From NCBI GenBank assembly GCA_023391815.1, contig JAEWAF010000136.1, forward strand, positions 111,264-175,263: a stretch of DNA of 64,000 nt. The letters are read 5' to 3'. Numbering within the stretch: position 1 is the first letter of the stretch; every line of letters starts with the position of its first letter. The notes under the pieces are model-generated. The model searched no databases. It worked only from the letters and a program-made list of their open reading frames with translations, and had not been told where the DNA came from. This document shows positions 18,118-26,860 of the stretch, piece by piece. The stretch comes from Pseudomonadota bacterium. GTDB taxonomy: Bacteria > Pseudomonadota > Gammaproteobacteria > Steroidobacterales > Steroidobacteraceae. The position numbers and the translations under genes are program-made.

Positions 18118-18540
18118 ATGAGCACAAACATCGAAGCTGTTCCTGCGCAGTTTGCGCGACTGAGTCCCGCAGCGATGGTCTCAGAGCCGGTGCGCAGATT
18201 TACTCGGGTGAATCTCGCCTCGTGGCGGGTCAGGCGGGTATGCCGGTATATCGAGGCCAACCTCGAGCATCGGCTGGACACCGAAGCACTGGCGCGAGTG
18301 GCATACAGCAGTCGCGCGCACTTTTGCCGAACGTTCAAACGAACGTTCGGGGTCAGCGTGCACCAGTATGTCGTGCAGCGGCGCATCGAACGAGCCCAGC
18401 ATCTGATGCTGACGACTGCAGCGACTCTGACCGAGATCGCGGCCACCTGTGGCATGAGTGATCAATCACATCTGGCACGTCTGTTTCGACGTGCGGTAGA
18501 CGAGTCGCCATCAGCGTGGCGCAAGCGGAATGTCGGGTGA
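18118..18540 (+). CDS. AraC-family regulator consisting of the DNA-binding domain only
   Basis: A 140-residue protein whose C-terminal 100 residues form the two helix-turn-helix AraC domain: VCRYIEANLEHRLDTEALARVAYSSRAHFCRTFKRTFG split over HTH 1, then AATLTEIAATCGMSDQSHLARLFRRAVDESPSAWRK for HTH 2. The first about 35 residues hold no sensor domain. Such short AraC proteins act as constitutive or titratable activators. The ATG at 18118 is preferred over a TTG/GTG-started longer frame because the sequence before it lies in the intergenic gap. It follows the lipoprotein gene closely. Confidence 0.82.
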   Translation: MSTNIEAVPAQFARLSPAAMVSEPVRRFTRVNLASWRVRRVCRYIEANLEHRLDTEALARVAYSSRAHFCRTFKRTFGVSVHQYVVQRRIERAQHLMLTTAATLTEIAATCGMSDQSHLARLFRRAVDESPSAWRKRNVG

Positions 18541-18742
18541 CGCATGCGCGCTTTCACACCCAGAGTGTCGTTCAGTGGCGTTGTACCCGCTGTTTGCGAC
18601 GCCGAAGCTGGTCAGGAGCAACCGAGTGAGGTCGGACGCGTGATCGCGCATCGGCCGCAGCAGTCGCTGGACGCCGTCAGGCGGTCGGTGCGTACGCGCG
18701 GTTTCCTGAGCTCTACCTCATTGGTTCGGTGTGAGCGGGGCA

Positions 18743-19240
18743 ATGAGAATCCACGGTAGATCGGCGCACCCAGCTGCGTGCCTGGGCTTGAAGGCCGGGG
18801 CGCATGTCGTGACACCTCGCTTCGGCTACGTTCATCACGGCATCTATGTTGGCCACGGCCAGATCGTTCATTACGCAGGTCTGGCGCATCCGATGCGGCG
18901 TGGGCCGGTGGAAGTGATCTCTGTCGACGCGTTTAAGCAGGGATACGAGCTCAGCGTGGTCGAGGATCGGGCTGCGCAATTCACTCCGATGGAGGTGGTG
19001 GAACGTGCGATGTCTCGCGTCGGCGAGGATCGCTATCACTTCTTCACCAACAACTGCGAGCACTTCTGCGAGTGGTGCCTGCGTGCCGAGCACAGGAGCT
19101 ATCAAGTCGACAGATTGCTTGCCATGCCGAGACGCGTGCTTGATGCGGCAACCAATCTCGCAACCTACGTTCTCGGTGCCGTTGGTGGTCGACGCCCGTC
19201 CCGGGAAACCATGTTTGTTCAGGAGCTAAAGCGATGTTGA
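18743..19240 (+). CDS. LRAT-domain (NlpC/P60-like) protein
   Basis: A 165-residue protein with the LRAT core: RFGYVHHGIYVGHGQIVHYAG carries the catalytic His (residue 32) and a second His (43), and FFTNNCEHFCEWCL carries the nucleophile Cys (105). These are the His-His-Cys residues of lecithin:retinol acyltransferase-like thiol enzymes, which in bacteria are thought to act as acyltransferases or thioesterases on lipids. No signal peptide is visible, but the C-terminal ATNLATYVLGAVGG is mildly hydrophobic and may touch membrane. A GTG at 18731 is an alternative start. The stop overlaps the start of the beta-barrel gene by seven bases, indicating coupling. Confidence 0.85.
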   Translation: MRIHGRSAHPAACLGLKAGAHVVTPRFGYVHHGIYVGHGQIVHYAGLAHPMRRGPVEVISVDAFKQGYELSVVEDRAAQFTPMEVVERAMSRVGEDRYHFFTNNCEHFCEWCLRAEHRSYQVDRLLAMPRRVLDAATNLATYVLGAVGGRRPSRETMFVQELKRC

Positions 19241-19854
19241 GGAATAAAACGGTCATTGGATTGGCGGCAGCGGGCGTTCTTGCCGGTCACGCATTACCCG
19301 CGACGGCACAGATCGCCACGGGCAGCCAGGAGGTGCAAATCTACGTCGGCGAGGCATTCGGCGATGAGCTGACCGATCGAACGGTCTCCGGCCGCAGCCC
19401 CGAGCTCGATGATGATGTCACCTTTGGCGTACGCTACGGCTACAACTTCACGGAGGCCTGGGGCATCGATCTGTCCCTGGGACGCACCAACACCGCCGCA
19501 ACGAAGCTGGCCGGCCGTGATATCGATTTCGATCTGACCACGTTCGATGTCGATGGCATCTATCATTTCAACTCCAGCGAGCCCTTCGTTCCTTATGTGC
19601 TCGCCGGCATCGGCTACGTCAATGGCGATCTCGACCGGCCGATCGCGGGCACGGCACCAGGGGGCGGCGCGGTGCGGATCAACGATGACAACGCTTTCAC
19701 GTTCAACGCGGGCGTCGGTGCCAAGTGGTTCGTGAGCGATCAGGTATCGCTGCGACTGGATCTGCGCTATCGATATCTGGATAAACTTGTCGATCGCCTC
19801 GACGACTCATTGAATACGTTCGAGACGACTGTGGGCGTCGGCTTCAAGTTCTAA
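19234..19854 (+). CDS. OmpA/OmpW-like outer-membrane beta-barrel protein
   Basis: A 206-residue protein with signal peptide (MLRNKTVIGLAAAGVLAGHALPATAQ) and alternating strands typical of an eight-stranded barrel: VTFGVRYGYNFTEAWGIDLSLG, TTFDVDGIYHFN, FVPYVLAGIGYVNGD, FTFNAGVGAKWFVSDQVSLRLDLRYRYLD and a C-terminus TTVGVGFKF ending in Phe. This is the outer membrane protein beta-barrel domain common to OmpA-N and OmpW-like proteins; no peptidoglycan-binding domain follows. Its ATG lies inside the LRAT stop, so an acyl-enzyme and an outer-membrane barrel are made together. Confidence 0.87.
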   Translation: MLRNKTVIGLAAAGVLAGHALPATAQIATGSQEVQIYVGEAFGDELTDRTVSGRSPELDDDVTFGVRYGYNFTEAWGIDLSLGRTNTAATKLAGRDIDFDLTTFDVDGIYHFNSSEPFVPYVLAGIGYVNGDLDRPIAGTAPGGGAVRINDDNAFTFNAGVGAKWFVSDQVSLRLDLRYRYLDKLVDRLDDSLNTFETTVGVGFKF

Positions 19855-19867
19855 GCGGTGGTGAGTC

Positions 19868-19890
19868 CGGCGCGACGATCGGTCGCGCCG
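19868..19890 (+). terminator. Hairpin after the beta-barrel gene
   Basis: CGGCGCGAC and GTCGCGCCG form a nine-base stem with a five-base loop, 14 bases after the stop codon. No T-run follows, so it is a weak terminator or a transcript-stabilising stem. Confidence 0.5.
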
Positions 19891-19963
19891 CCCCGCCCGG
19901 ACCAAACCGATACCAACGTAGGATAGCTGCGGACCCTGAGCTGGCGCACCTTGCGTAGTGAGC

Positions 19964-22645
19964 ATGGGTAATGGGACAAACAGCGCCGAGCAGCGGATCG
20001 AGGAACTCGAGCATCGTCTGAAGGCGCTGCAGCTCGACCTCGCCAAATGCCGGCAAGCACAAGAGCGAGATGGTGACGCGCGCGGCATCGTCGACGGCAT
20101 CCCTGGTTTCGTAGCCATTCTCGGCAGCGACGGCATGGTTCAGGTCGTCAACCGGCGAATCCTCGACTACTGCGGTCAGACTCTGGAGGAACTGAGGAGC
20201 TGGGGCAGTAACGGGACGGTCCACCCGGAGGACATGCCGCACGTTGCCGAGATCTTCGGCCGGTCGATGCTGGCCGGCACTCCCTATTACATCGAGCAGC
20301 GCCTGCGTCGTTTCGATGGGACGTATCGATGGTTCGGCAATAGCGGCATTCCCGCCAAGGACGATGCCGGTGACATTCTGCGCTGGTATGTGCTGCTGAC
20401 CGACGTCGACGAAAGGAAGCGAGCGGAGCAGGCGCTGCGGGCGAGCGAGATCGATCTCAGGCTGGTCATCAACACCATTCCTGGATTGATCTGCCTGTTC
20501 ACACCGGATGGCCGACTGGAAGGAGCCAACCAGCAGTTTCTGGACTATCTCCAGCAGTCGTTCGAGGCAGCGGAGAACTGGGCAACCAACGGCACCGTTC
20601 ACCCCGACGATTTGTCCACCTCGTTGCAGGCCTTCCAGCATTCCGTCATGACCGGAGAGCCCTATGATTTCGAGACCCGGGTGCGACGCTTCGACGGCGT
20701 ATTCCGCTGGTTCCAGATTCGCGGTCAAGCGCATCGAGACGCCGACGGACGCATCGTGCGGTGGTACGGGCTGTTGATCGACATCGACGACCGCAAGCGA
20801 GCAGAGCGCGCGCTCGAAGCGAGCGAGCGAAATCTGCGACTCACCATCGACACGATTCCGGCGTTGGCCTGGTCGGCGAACGCCGATGGCACCGGCGACT
20901 TTTTCAATCAGCACTATCTGGACTATGTAGGAGCGTCGCTGCAGCAGGTGCAGGAGTGGAAATGGCAGAGCGTGGTCCATCCTGAGGACCTGGGCGTCAT
21001 CCAGCAAGCATGGGAAAGCTTCCGGAGCGCCGGCACGGGCGGCGAAGTCGAAGCGCGGGTTCGACGTCACGATGGCGCGTATCGCTGGTTCCTGTTCCGT
21101 GCCAATCCGCTGCGTGACGAGCAGGGCAATATTGTGAAGTGGTTCGGAGTCAACGCCGACATCGAGGATCGAAAACGAGCGGAGACGTTGCTAGCCGGCG
21201 AGAAGCAGCTGTTGGAAATGGTTGCATCGGGCCGCTCATTGCGTGACGTTCTTGGAGCGTTGTGCGACATGGTCGAGGGGAGCGCACCCGAATGCCGCTG
21301 CGATGTCCGCGTCGTTGACCGAACGGGTCGCACCTGGTCCGTGCGAGGCCGTGCACTGAGTGATGAAAGAATAGCGGTGGCGAGCACTCCGATCCGCTCG
21401 CGCGGTGGAGATTTGCTCGCCACGCTGTCTATTTATCAGGACCTGAGGGCGCGCGCGTCAGTCGATCTTCAGGACGTCATCGGACGAGCAACGGACATCG
21501 CCAGCATCGCGATCGAGCGACTGCAGGCCGAGGCGGAACTGCGACGCAGGGAATATTATCTCGCTGCCGGTGAGCGGGTCAGTCTGACGGGCTCCTTCGC
21601 CTGGCAATTGAGTACCGGGCGCGTCACTTGCTCGGAACAGTTGCTGCGGATGTTGGAATTGAGCGAAGCCGAGCTGTCTCTTCAAGCCATCCGCAAGCGG
21701 ATCCATCCCGACGACCTTGCGTTGTTGGAAGCGACCGCCGCCGATGCGCTCGGTGGCCCGGGCAGCCCCGAGTTCGATATCCGCCTGACCATGCCCGATG
21801 GCCGGCTCGTATACGTCCGCGCGTGCTCACAGATCATCCACCATCAGGATGGGCAGTTGGAATGTATCGGTGCTGTGCAGGACGTCACTCGGCGACGTCT
21901 GGCCGAGGATGCGCTCGACAAAGTCAGATCTGATCTCGCGCACCTCACGCGCAGCCTGAGCCTGGGCACATTGACTGCATCGATTGCCCACGAGGTCAAT
22001 CAACCTTTGACCGGAATCGTCGCCAACTCCAGCACCTGCGTCCGCATGCTCAGTGCCGACCCGCCTAACGTTGCAGGCGCGCTGGAAATAGCACGTCGAA
22101 ACATCCGTGATTCAAAGCGGGCGGCACAGGTCATCACTCGGCTGCGGGCGCTGTTCTCGCGGAACACGACCAGGAGCCCGGACGTCGATCTGAACGAGGC
22201 CGTCGTTGAAGTCATCGCATTGCTCTCGACCGACCTGCAACGTCACGGGGTGGTCGTGCAGACCGAGCTTGCGCCCGATCTGCCGAAAGTCACCGCCGAT
22301 CGGATACAGCTGCAACAGGTCGTATTGAATCTGTTGAGGAATGCCTGCGACGCGCTGAGCAGTGTCCACGACCGGCAGCGAGTGGCGTCGATTCGCACCA
22401 AGCTCGATGGCGAAGCGCACGTGCAACTGACGGTGCAGGACAATGGGGCAGGCTTTTTACTGGAGAGTGCCGAGTCCATGTTCGAGGCCTTCTACACCAC
22501 CAAGAGCACGGGGATGGGGATCGGCCTGTCGGTCAGTCGCAGTATCATCGAAAGTCATCACGGGCGACTCTGGGCGGAGCACAACGACTCCGGCGCGACG
22601 TTCGGATTCCGCATTCCCGTGCGGGCCTCTCACCCGGCCGGCTGA
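19964..22645 (+). CDS. FixL-like sensor histidine kinase with four PAS domains and a GAF-like domain
   Basis: About 893 residues, with a short N-terminal coiled coil (EQRIEELEHRLKALQLDLAK). PAS domains lie near 45-165, 170-290, 295-410 and 545-650, with a GAF-like segment near 420-530. The H-box TASIAHEVNQPLTGIVANSS carries the phospho-accepting His-676, and the HATPase domain has DRIQLQQVVLNLLRNACDAL (N box) and GMGIGLSVSRSIIESHHG (G box). There is no membrane segment, so sensing is cytoplasmic. The PAS repeats carry PAC tails of the DIDDRKRAE type. No receiver is fused and no response regulator is adjacent. A GTG at 19958 is an alternative start. It ends one base before the convergent isochorismatase gene. 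Confidence 0.9.
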   Translation: MGNGTNSAEQRIEELEHRLKALQLDLAKCRQAQERDGDARGIVDGIPGFVAILGSDGMVQVVNRRILDYCGQTLEELRSWGSNGTVHPEDMPHVAEIFGRSMLAGTPYYIEQRLRRFDGTYRWFGNSGIPAKDDAGDILRWYVLLTDVDERKRAEQALRASEIDLRLVINTIPGLICLFTPDGRLEGANQQFLDYLQQSFEAAENWATNGTVHPDDLSTSLQAFQHSVMTGEPYDFETRVRRFDGVFRWFQIRGQAHRDADGRIVRWYGLLIDIDDRKRAERALEASERNLRLTIDTIPALAWSANADGTGDFFNQHYLDYVGASLQQVQEWKWQSVVHPEDLGVIQQAWESFRSAGTGGEVEARVRRHDGAYRWFLFRANPLRDEQGNIVKWFGVNADIEDRKRAETLLAGEKQLLEMVASGRSLRDVLGALCDMVEGSAPECRCDVRVVDRTGRTWSVRGRALSDERIAVASTPIRSRGGDLLATLSIYQDLRARASVDLQDVIGRATDIASIAIERLQAEAELRRREYYLAAGERVSLTGSFAWQLSTGRVTCSEQLLRMLELSEAELSLQAIRKRIHPDDLALLEATAADALGGPGSPEFDIRLTMPDGRLVYVRACSQIIHHQDGQLECIGAVQDVTRRRLAEDALDKVRSDLAHLTRSLSLGTLTASIAHEVNQPLTGIVANSSTCVRMLSADPPNVAGALEIARRNIRDSKRAAQVITRLRALFSRNTTRSPDVDLNEAVVEVIALLSTDLQRHGVVVQTELAPDLPKVTADRIQLQQVVLNLLRNACDALSSVHDRQRVASIRTKLDGEAHVQLTVQDNGAGFLLESAESMFEAFYTTKSTGMGIGLSVSRSIIESHHGRLWAEHNDSGATFGFRIPVRASHPAG

Positions 22646-22646
22646 C

Positions 22647-23276
22647 CTATGCGCTGATGCCAAGCGCGGCAACCACCTCATCGGTCCTGACAATCGCGCT
22701 GGCATAGCTGGGCAGGTTGATATCCAGCGCGGCGCTCATCTCCTGCTGCGAATAGTCGGCCGTCGCATCTCTCACCACCACAACGTCGTAGCCGAACTCG
22801 GCCGCAAAGCGCACCGTCGCTTCGACGCAAGTGTGTGCGACCAGTCCCATGACGATGAGCTTTTGAATCGCCTGGCGCTTCAGCTGCAGATCCAGATCCG
22901 TATTGGCGAAGCCGCTGGAACACCAATGCTCATCGACCACGGTTTCTCCCGGCAGCGGTGCGAACTCGCTGCGGATTTCGCCGCCCCAGGTGCCATACTC
23001 GAACGATTTGCGGCGCCATGCGGCGCGCTGCACGGGAGCAACATATTTCCAGTTCTCATAGTCGCCGGGACGATAGCGATGATGCATGGCGTAGAAAATC
23101 GGCAACTGCGTCTTACGGGCGGCGTGCAGGATCGCCAGCATGTTGGGAATGCAGTTATTGGCTTCCGCGACCGCGCGAATGCGGTCCCATATCTTGCCGC
23201 CCTCGGAGATGAAGTCATTGTAAGGATCGATCACCAGGAGGCCAGTGATCCGAGGTGTATAGATCTCATCGCTCAT
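22647..23276 (-). CDS. Isochorismatase-family cysteine hydrolase
   Basis: A 209-residue protein with the family fold: LLVIDPYNDF (Asp-17), the strand-loop VVDEHWCSSGFANTDLDLQL and GLVAHTCVEATVRFAAEFGYDV with nucleophile Cys-150. The catalytic Lys normally found before the S-x-F motif is replaced: the position reads Glu-116/His-117. Members act on isochorismate, nicotinamide, N-carbamoyl compounds and other amides, so the substrate is open. It is the third gene of a minus-strand operon (crotonase, hypothetical, hydrolase) headed by an operator copy at 24777. Confidence 0.85.
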   Translation of the reverse strand: MSDEIYTPRITGLLVIDPYNDFISEGGKIWDRIRAVAEANNCIPNMLAILHAARKTQLPIFYAMHHRYRPGDYENWKYVAPVQRAAWRRKSFEYGTWGGEIRSEFAPLPGETVVDEHWCSSGFANTDLDLQLKRQAIQKLIVMGLVAHTCVEATVRFAAEFGYDVVVVRDATADYSQQEMSAALDINLPSYASAIVRTDEVVAALGISA

Positions 23277-23322
23277 GACTCGCTCCGCAGATTGAGTGGA
23301 TATCGGACCGCATGCGACCGTT

Positions 23323-23859
23323 TCAGGCAGCGTTCAACCGGCGCAGCGCATGCCGCTCGAGGCTGGCTGCGAAGAAGGGTGTTTCCTGCCGGTTGTGTGC
23401 CGTGCTGATCGGAGCGCGCTGTGCTCGAAACACCTCGAATGGAATGCCCTGTCGGGCGAGGTAGTCCCAGAACTGCTCGGTGGGGCGCGTGCGCACGCGG
23501 TTCGTCAGCTCGCATTTGCCGGCGCTGATCTGCTTGACGCTCAGCTCCCACATGACAAGGATGTTGGTCCGGCCTGAGGTGGTGAAAAGATCCGACACCG
23601 AGTCGAGGACCAGGTGATGTTTCTCCGCGACTTGCTCCACGTAGTGCTGCACCATTGGGGTGCCACCGATGACTTCGACGTTGATGGACATGCGTCGTCC
23701 GTCCCGTGACGTGGTGGCGCCGGCCGCAAAGTGCGCGGGCGAGCATCCCTGGTACTCGTGGTCTGGCAGGCTGAAGCACCAGGCTGGAATATCGATCAGA
23801 TCGAGCGGCGCGTTGATCGGGGCGGAGAAACTCGAATCGACGATGACATGCTCTTCCAT
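23323..23859 (-). CDS. Hypothetical protein between crotonase and isochorismatase genes
   Basis: A 178-residue soluble protein starting at ATG 23859 with AGAGGA seven bases upstream. It contains PINAPLDLIDIPAWCFSLPDHEYQGCSPAHFAAG, then RMSINVEVIGGTPMVQHYVEQVAEKHHLVLDSVSDLFTTSG and RTNILVMWELSVKQIS. No signal peptide or membrane segment is visible. The SINVEVIGGTPMVQHYVE and LVMWELSVK strands suggest a ligand-binding helix-grip (SRPBCC-like) fold, but this is a guess from pattern alone. Spacing (29 and 46 bases) ties it to the flanking genes as one operon. Confidence 0.65.
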   Translation of the reverse strand: MEEHVIVDSSFSAPINAPLDLIDIPAWCFSLPDHEYQGCSPAHFAAGATTSRDGRRMSINVEVIGGTPMVQHYVEQVAEKHHLVLDSVSDLFTTSGRTNILVMWELSVKQISAGKCELTNRVRTRPTEQFWDYLARQGIPFEVFRAQRAPISTAHNRQETPFFAASLERHALRRLNAA

Positions 23860-23888
23860 TTGAAGATCCTCTCGTGGGTGAAGGGGAA

Positions 23889-24725
23889 TCACGCGGCGAC
23901 GGTGGCCGCGCGAGGTACTACGTGATGTCCCAAATGCAACTCGATGTCGGAGCGCTGTTGCAGCCCCGTCCGCAGTAGATGCGCCACTTGCGCCTCGGTT
24001 TCCGGTCGAGCAATGGAGTCGAAGAAAGCCGTCATCCCGCCGGCAAGCTCCTGGTTCGATGGCAGCGAGGCGATGTCGACGAAGTGCTTGGTCGTGGCGA
24101 GCGCACGCTTGTCGAAATTCGCCAGGCGCTGCGCGAGATTCTCGACGAATTCATCGAGCTGGGAATCCGGCAGCGCGCGGTTCACATAGCCGTAGCGTTC
24201 GGCGAGTTCGCCTGGGAAGTCATCGGCGCTCAATAGGATTTCCAGCGCCCGGCCACGGCCGGCCAGCCGGGCGAGGCGGGCCATCGGGCCGCCCCCGGGC
24301 ACTGCCCCCACACCGACTTCGAACTGTCCCAGTCGGGCGCGCTCGCGGCTGGCAAATCGCAGGTCGCAGGCCAAGGCAAATTCACTGCCGGCGCCGCGAG
24401 CGCACCCTCGAATGACTGCGATCGACACGACCGGACAGCGACTGAGCCGAACCAATACATCGAGCCATGGATGCAGCCCGGTGGGTGTCGATCGAGTCGC
24501 TGGCTTGGTGGACGTGGTGCGCACATCGTAATGCGCAAGAAAGAAATCCGGATCGGCGCTCTCGAACACGATGACGCGCAGCTGCGGATCGGTCTCCATC
24601 TCGGAGATCAGTGCAGACAATTCCGTGACCGTGTCCGGATCGATCAGGTTGATCGGTGGGTGATCGAAAATCGCCTTCCAGTAACTGGAAGAGCGCTGCT
24701 CAATGCGAAGCTGTGTGGAAGTCAC
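23889..24725 (-). CDS. Crotonase-fold (enoyl-CoA hydratase/isomerase) protein, cytoplasmic
   Basis: A 278-residue crotonase: the acyl-CoA/oxyanion segments SIAVIRGCARGAGSEFALACDLRFAS and GQFEVGVGAVPGGGPMARL are well kept, with FDHPPINLIDPDTV at the N-terminus. The usual catalytic Glu pair of hydratases is not obvious, so isomerase or other chemistry is possible. It heads the operon with the hypothetical and isochorismatase genes; an operator copy ends 51 bases upstream. A close paralogue with a signal peptide is encoded at 35024-35956; both share PGGGPMARL, GRALE and ELAERYGYVNRA(L/I)PDS. Confidence 0.87.
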   Translation of the reverse strand: MTSTQLRIEQRSSSYWKAIFDHPPINLIDPDTVTELSALISEMETDPQLRVIVFESADPDFFLAHYDVRTTSTKPATRSTPTGLHPWLDVLVRLSRCPVVSIAVIRGCARGAGSEFALACDLRFASRERARLGQFEVGVGAVPGGGPMARLARLAGRGRALEILLSADDFPGELAERYGYVNRALPDSQLDEFVENLAQRLANFDKRALATTKHFVDIASLPSNQELAGGMTAFFDSIARPETEAQVAHLLRTGLQQRSDIELHLGHHVVPRAATVAA

Positions 24726-24776
24726 GTTGGATCTCCTCGCGGTGCGTGGAGATCACAACAGAGACTAGCCGACGGA

Positions 24777-24795
24777 GCGATAGCACGATGGTATC
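24777..24795 (-). promoter_or_regulatory. Candidate regulon operator, copy 2
   Basis: Read on the minus strand: GATACCATCGTGCTATCGC, flanked by a further GC on the left so that GCGAT and ATCGC bracket it. It lies 51 bases upstream of the crotonase ATG and differs from copy 8 (34935) at two adjacent bases only. Confidence 0.7.
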
Positions 24796-24809
24796 GCTGC
24801 TCGCTGGGT

Positions 24810-25481
24810 CTAACGATCGTGCGCCGTTTGCAATTGGAGTCGGGCGGCCATGTTCACGAGATCGGCGAGTGAGCGTGCGCGCATCTTCTTCATCATGCGT
24901 CCGCGATGCGCTTTGACAGTGATTTCGCTGATGTCGAGGGTTGCGCCCACTTGTTTGTTGAGACGGCCTCGAACTACCAGCTCCATCACTTCGCGTTCGC
25001 GCCGGCTCAGCGACTCGAAGCGCTTGCGCAACAGTTGCAGGTCCGCATCTTCTGCCAGTTCGGTGCGGCTGCGTGTGGCGGCCGCGTCGACCGCTGCCAG
25101 CAAGGCATCGGTATCGAACGGCTTGGTGAGGAACTCGACCGCGCCGGCTTTCATTGCTTGCACGGTCATCGGAATATCGCCGCATCCGGTAATAAAGATG
25201 ATGGGCAATTCTGCCTGGTTCGCAGCGATGCGCTGCTGCAGCTCGAGGCCGTTCAGATCGGGCAGGCTCACGTCGAGGATGAGACATCCCGGCGCGCGCT
25301 TGCGCGAATGATTGAGGAAGTCCTGGGCGCATACGAACACTTCCGGCCGCCACCCGGCACTGGCGATCAGGGCCTCGAGCGACTCCCGGATGGAGATGTC
25401 GTCATCGACGATATAGACGATCGGCGTACTATCCGGCATGGACGAGCGGACTTGAGCAGCGGATTGCGTCACCGCGTTCAT
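24810..25481 (-). CDS. FixJ-type response regulator (receiver plus LuxR HTH)
   Basis: A 223-residue protein: receiver domain with acidic pocket IVDDD, phospho-acceptor Asp-70 in CLILDVSLPDLNG, Thr/Ser switch FITGCGD and Lys in LTKPFD. Then follows a LuxR-type HTH, LSRREREVMELVVRGRLNKQVGATLDISEITVKAHRGRMMKKM. The AAMKAGAVEFLTKPF and LxISEITVKxHRGxMMxKM wording is that of the FixJ/StyR/TodT group. The ATG at 25481 has GGAG eight bases upstream. It is the only DNA-binding response regulator in the window and the natural candidate to bind the repeated operator. It follows a receiver-only gene by 38 bases. Confidence 0.93.
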   Translation of the reverse strand: MNAVTQSAAQVRSSMPDSTPIVYIVDDDISIRESLEALIASAGWRPEVFVCAQDFLNHSRKRAPGCLILDVSLPDLNGLELQQRIAANQAELPIIFITGCGDIPMTVQAMKAGAVEFLTKPFDTDALLAAVDAAATRSRTELAEDADLQLLRKRFESLSRREREVMELVVRGRLNKQVGATLDISEITVKAHRGRMMKKMRARSLADLVNMAARLQLQTAHDR

Positions 25482-25519
25482 GGATATATCTCCGGCCAGG
25501 TCATCGCACAAGTCTTACA

Positions 25520-25900
25520 TCACTTCGGCCTGCTCGCGAGAGCGCGGTCGAGGGCAATCCGCAGATCCTGATCCCCGAATGGCTTGAACAGGCACTCGAC
25601 GGCACCTTTTTGCAGCAGTCCGGTCCGGACGTTAGCATCCGCGTGTGCAGTGATGAAGATCACAGGGATGCGCAGCCCTTTGCTGATGAGCTCCTGCTGC
25701 AGTTCCGGACCGGTCATGCCCGGCATCGCGATATCGAGGATCAGGCAGCAGGCCCGGTCGAGCGCATCGCTGGATAGGAATGCTTCCGCGGCGTCGAACG
25801 CGATCGCGTCGAAGCCAAATTCCCTCAACAGGTCCGGCAAGGCCTCGCGCACCGACTCGTCGTCATCGACCACCGCGATCAGCTTGCTTGGATCCTTCAT
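25520..25900 (-). CDS. Stand-alone receiver-domain response regulator
   Basis: A 126-residue single receiver: AVVDDDESVREAL, phospho-acceptor Asp-56 in CLILDIAMPGMTG, FITAHAD and LFKPFGDQDL. No output domain follows. Such proteins serve as phosphate sinks or relay steps for several kinases. The ATG at 25900 has GGAG upstream. It is the first gene of the operon that also makes the FixJ-type regulator. Confidence 0.92.
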   Translation of the reverse strand: MKDPSKLIAVVDDDESVREALPDLLREFGFDAIAFDAAEAFLSSDALDRACCLILDIAMPGMTGPELQQELISKGLRIPVIFITAHADANVRTGLLQKGAVECLFKPFGDQDLRIALDRALASRPK

Positions 25901-26043
25901 TGATTCTCCGCCTGGTGAGTGCATCTGGGTGATAGCACAACAGCCATGCGCGTATCGGGGTGCCCGTTCCTGGGTCGATTCTGGCTTTCCATCGGGCTCT
26001 CCTCTGGGTCACGCACGGAGCATGCACTGCTTTGGTCGCAGGC

Positions 26044-26062
26044 GTGTTGATACTAAGGTGTC
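26044..26062. promoter_or_regulatory. Candidate regulon operator, copy 3
   Basis: On the minus strand GACACCTTAGTATCAACAC; on the plus strand GATACTAAGGTGTC. The inner 14 bases form a near-palindrome. It lies between the response-regulator operon (minus) and the MEDS-kinase operon (plus), 144 bases from the first and about 158 from the second, further than most copies. Confidence 0.45.
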
Positions 26063-26220
26063 GGTTGCCAGTATTCTCCTCGCGTAGTCCCGCTCTCAAT
26101 GGCGTGGCATGGATGGTGCATCCTGGCGGCGATTCAAGATTGCACATAAATCAGGTATATAACTGACCGCAACCTCACCAGGCCCCGTTCGTGGCCACGA
26201 GCAGGGGAGGACATAGAGTG

Positions 26221-26859
26221 ATGCCCGCGGTTCCGATCGCAATTGCCGGCGCCCAGCTCGCCGTGCCCCGACACGTCTGCGCGTTCTTCAACAGCGCGGA
26301 CGAAGAGTATCGAGTCCTGCTGCCTTTCATCAAAGAAGGGTTCGAGTGGGGTGACAAGGCGGTTCACGTCCTCGATCCGCGACGACACACCGATCATCTC
26401 GGTCGCCTGTCGGCGGCCGGCATCGACGTGTCTGCTGCGCAGGTCAACGCGCAGTTGGAGATCAAGAGCAATGCCGAGACCTACCTGCGCGACGGCCGGT
26501 TCGACCCCGATCGTATGCTCGAAGTATTCGAGGCCATTGCCGGCGGCGGAGCGGGGCAGGGTTTTTCTCGAAGCCGCATCGTCTGCCACATGGATTGGGC
26601 GGTGGACCGTGGCTCGCACGTGGAGCAACTGGTCGAGTTCGAATCGCGGGTGAACGAGGTCTGGCGACGGCATGAGGACGCAGTCGTTTGCACTTATGAT
26701 CTGTCGAAGTTTGGCGCCGAGACAGTCATCGACATCCTGCGCACCCATCCCATGGTCATCATCAGCGGCCTGCTGCAACAGAACCCGTTTTTCACCCCGC
26801 CCGACCAGTTCCTGCCGGAGCTGCGCGAGCGTCGGGCCCGGCGGCGGGCTGTAATCTGA
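26221..26859 (+). CDS. MEDS-domain sensory protein
   Basis: About 212 residues with the MEDS pattern: HVCAFFNSADEEYRVLLPFIKEGFEWGDKAVHVLD, IKSNAETYLRDGRFDPDRMLEVFEAI, SRIVCHMDWAV, LVEFESRVNEVW and AVVCTYDLSKFGAETVIDILRTHPMVI. The MEDS (methanogen/methylotroph DcmR sensory) domain senses hydrocarbon derivatives in DcmR and is usually tied to kinases or regulators. A GTG at 26218 is equally possible; GGGGAGG lies 7-10 bases upstream. One base separates its stop from the next kinase gene, so sensor and kinase are cotranslated. Confidence 0.87.
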   Translation: MPAVPIAIAGAQLAVPRHVCAFFNSADEEYRVLLPFIKEGFEWGDKAVHVLDPRRHTDHLGRLSAAGIDVSAAQVNAQLEIKSNAETYLRDGRFDPDRMLEVFEAIAGGGAGQGFSRSRIVCHMDWAVDRGSHVEQLVEFESRVNEVWRRHEDAVVCTYDLSKFGAETVIDILRTHPMVIISGLLQQNPFFTPPDQFLPELRERRARRRAVI

Positions 26860-26860
26860 C

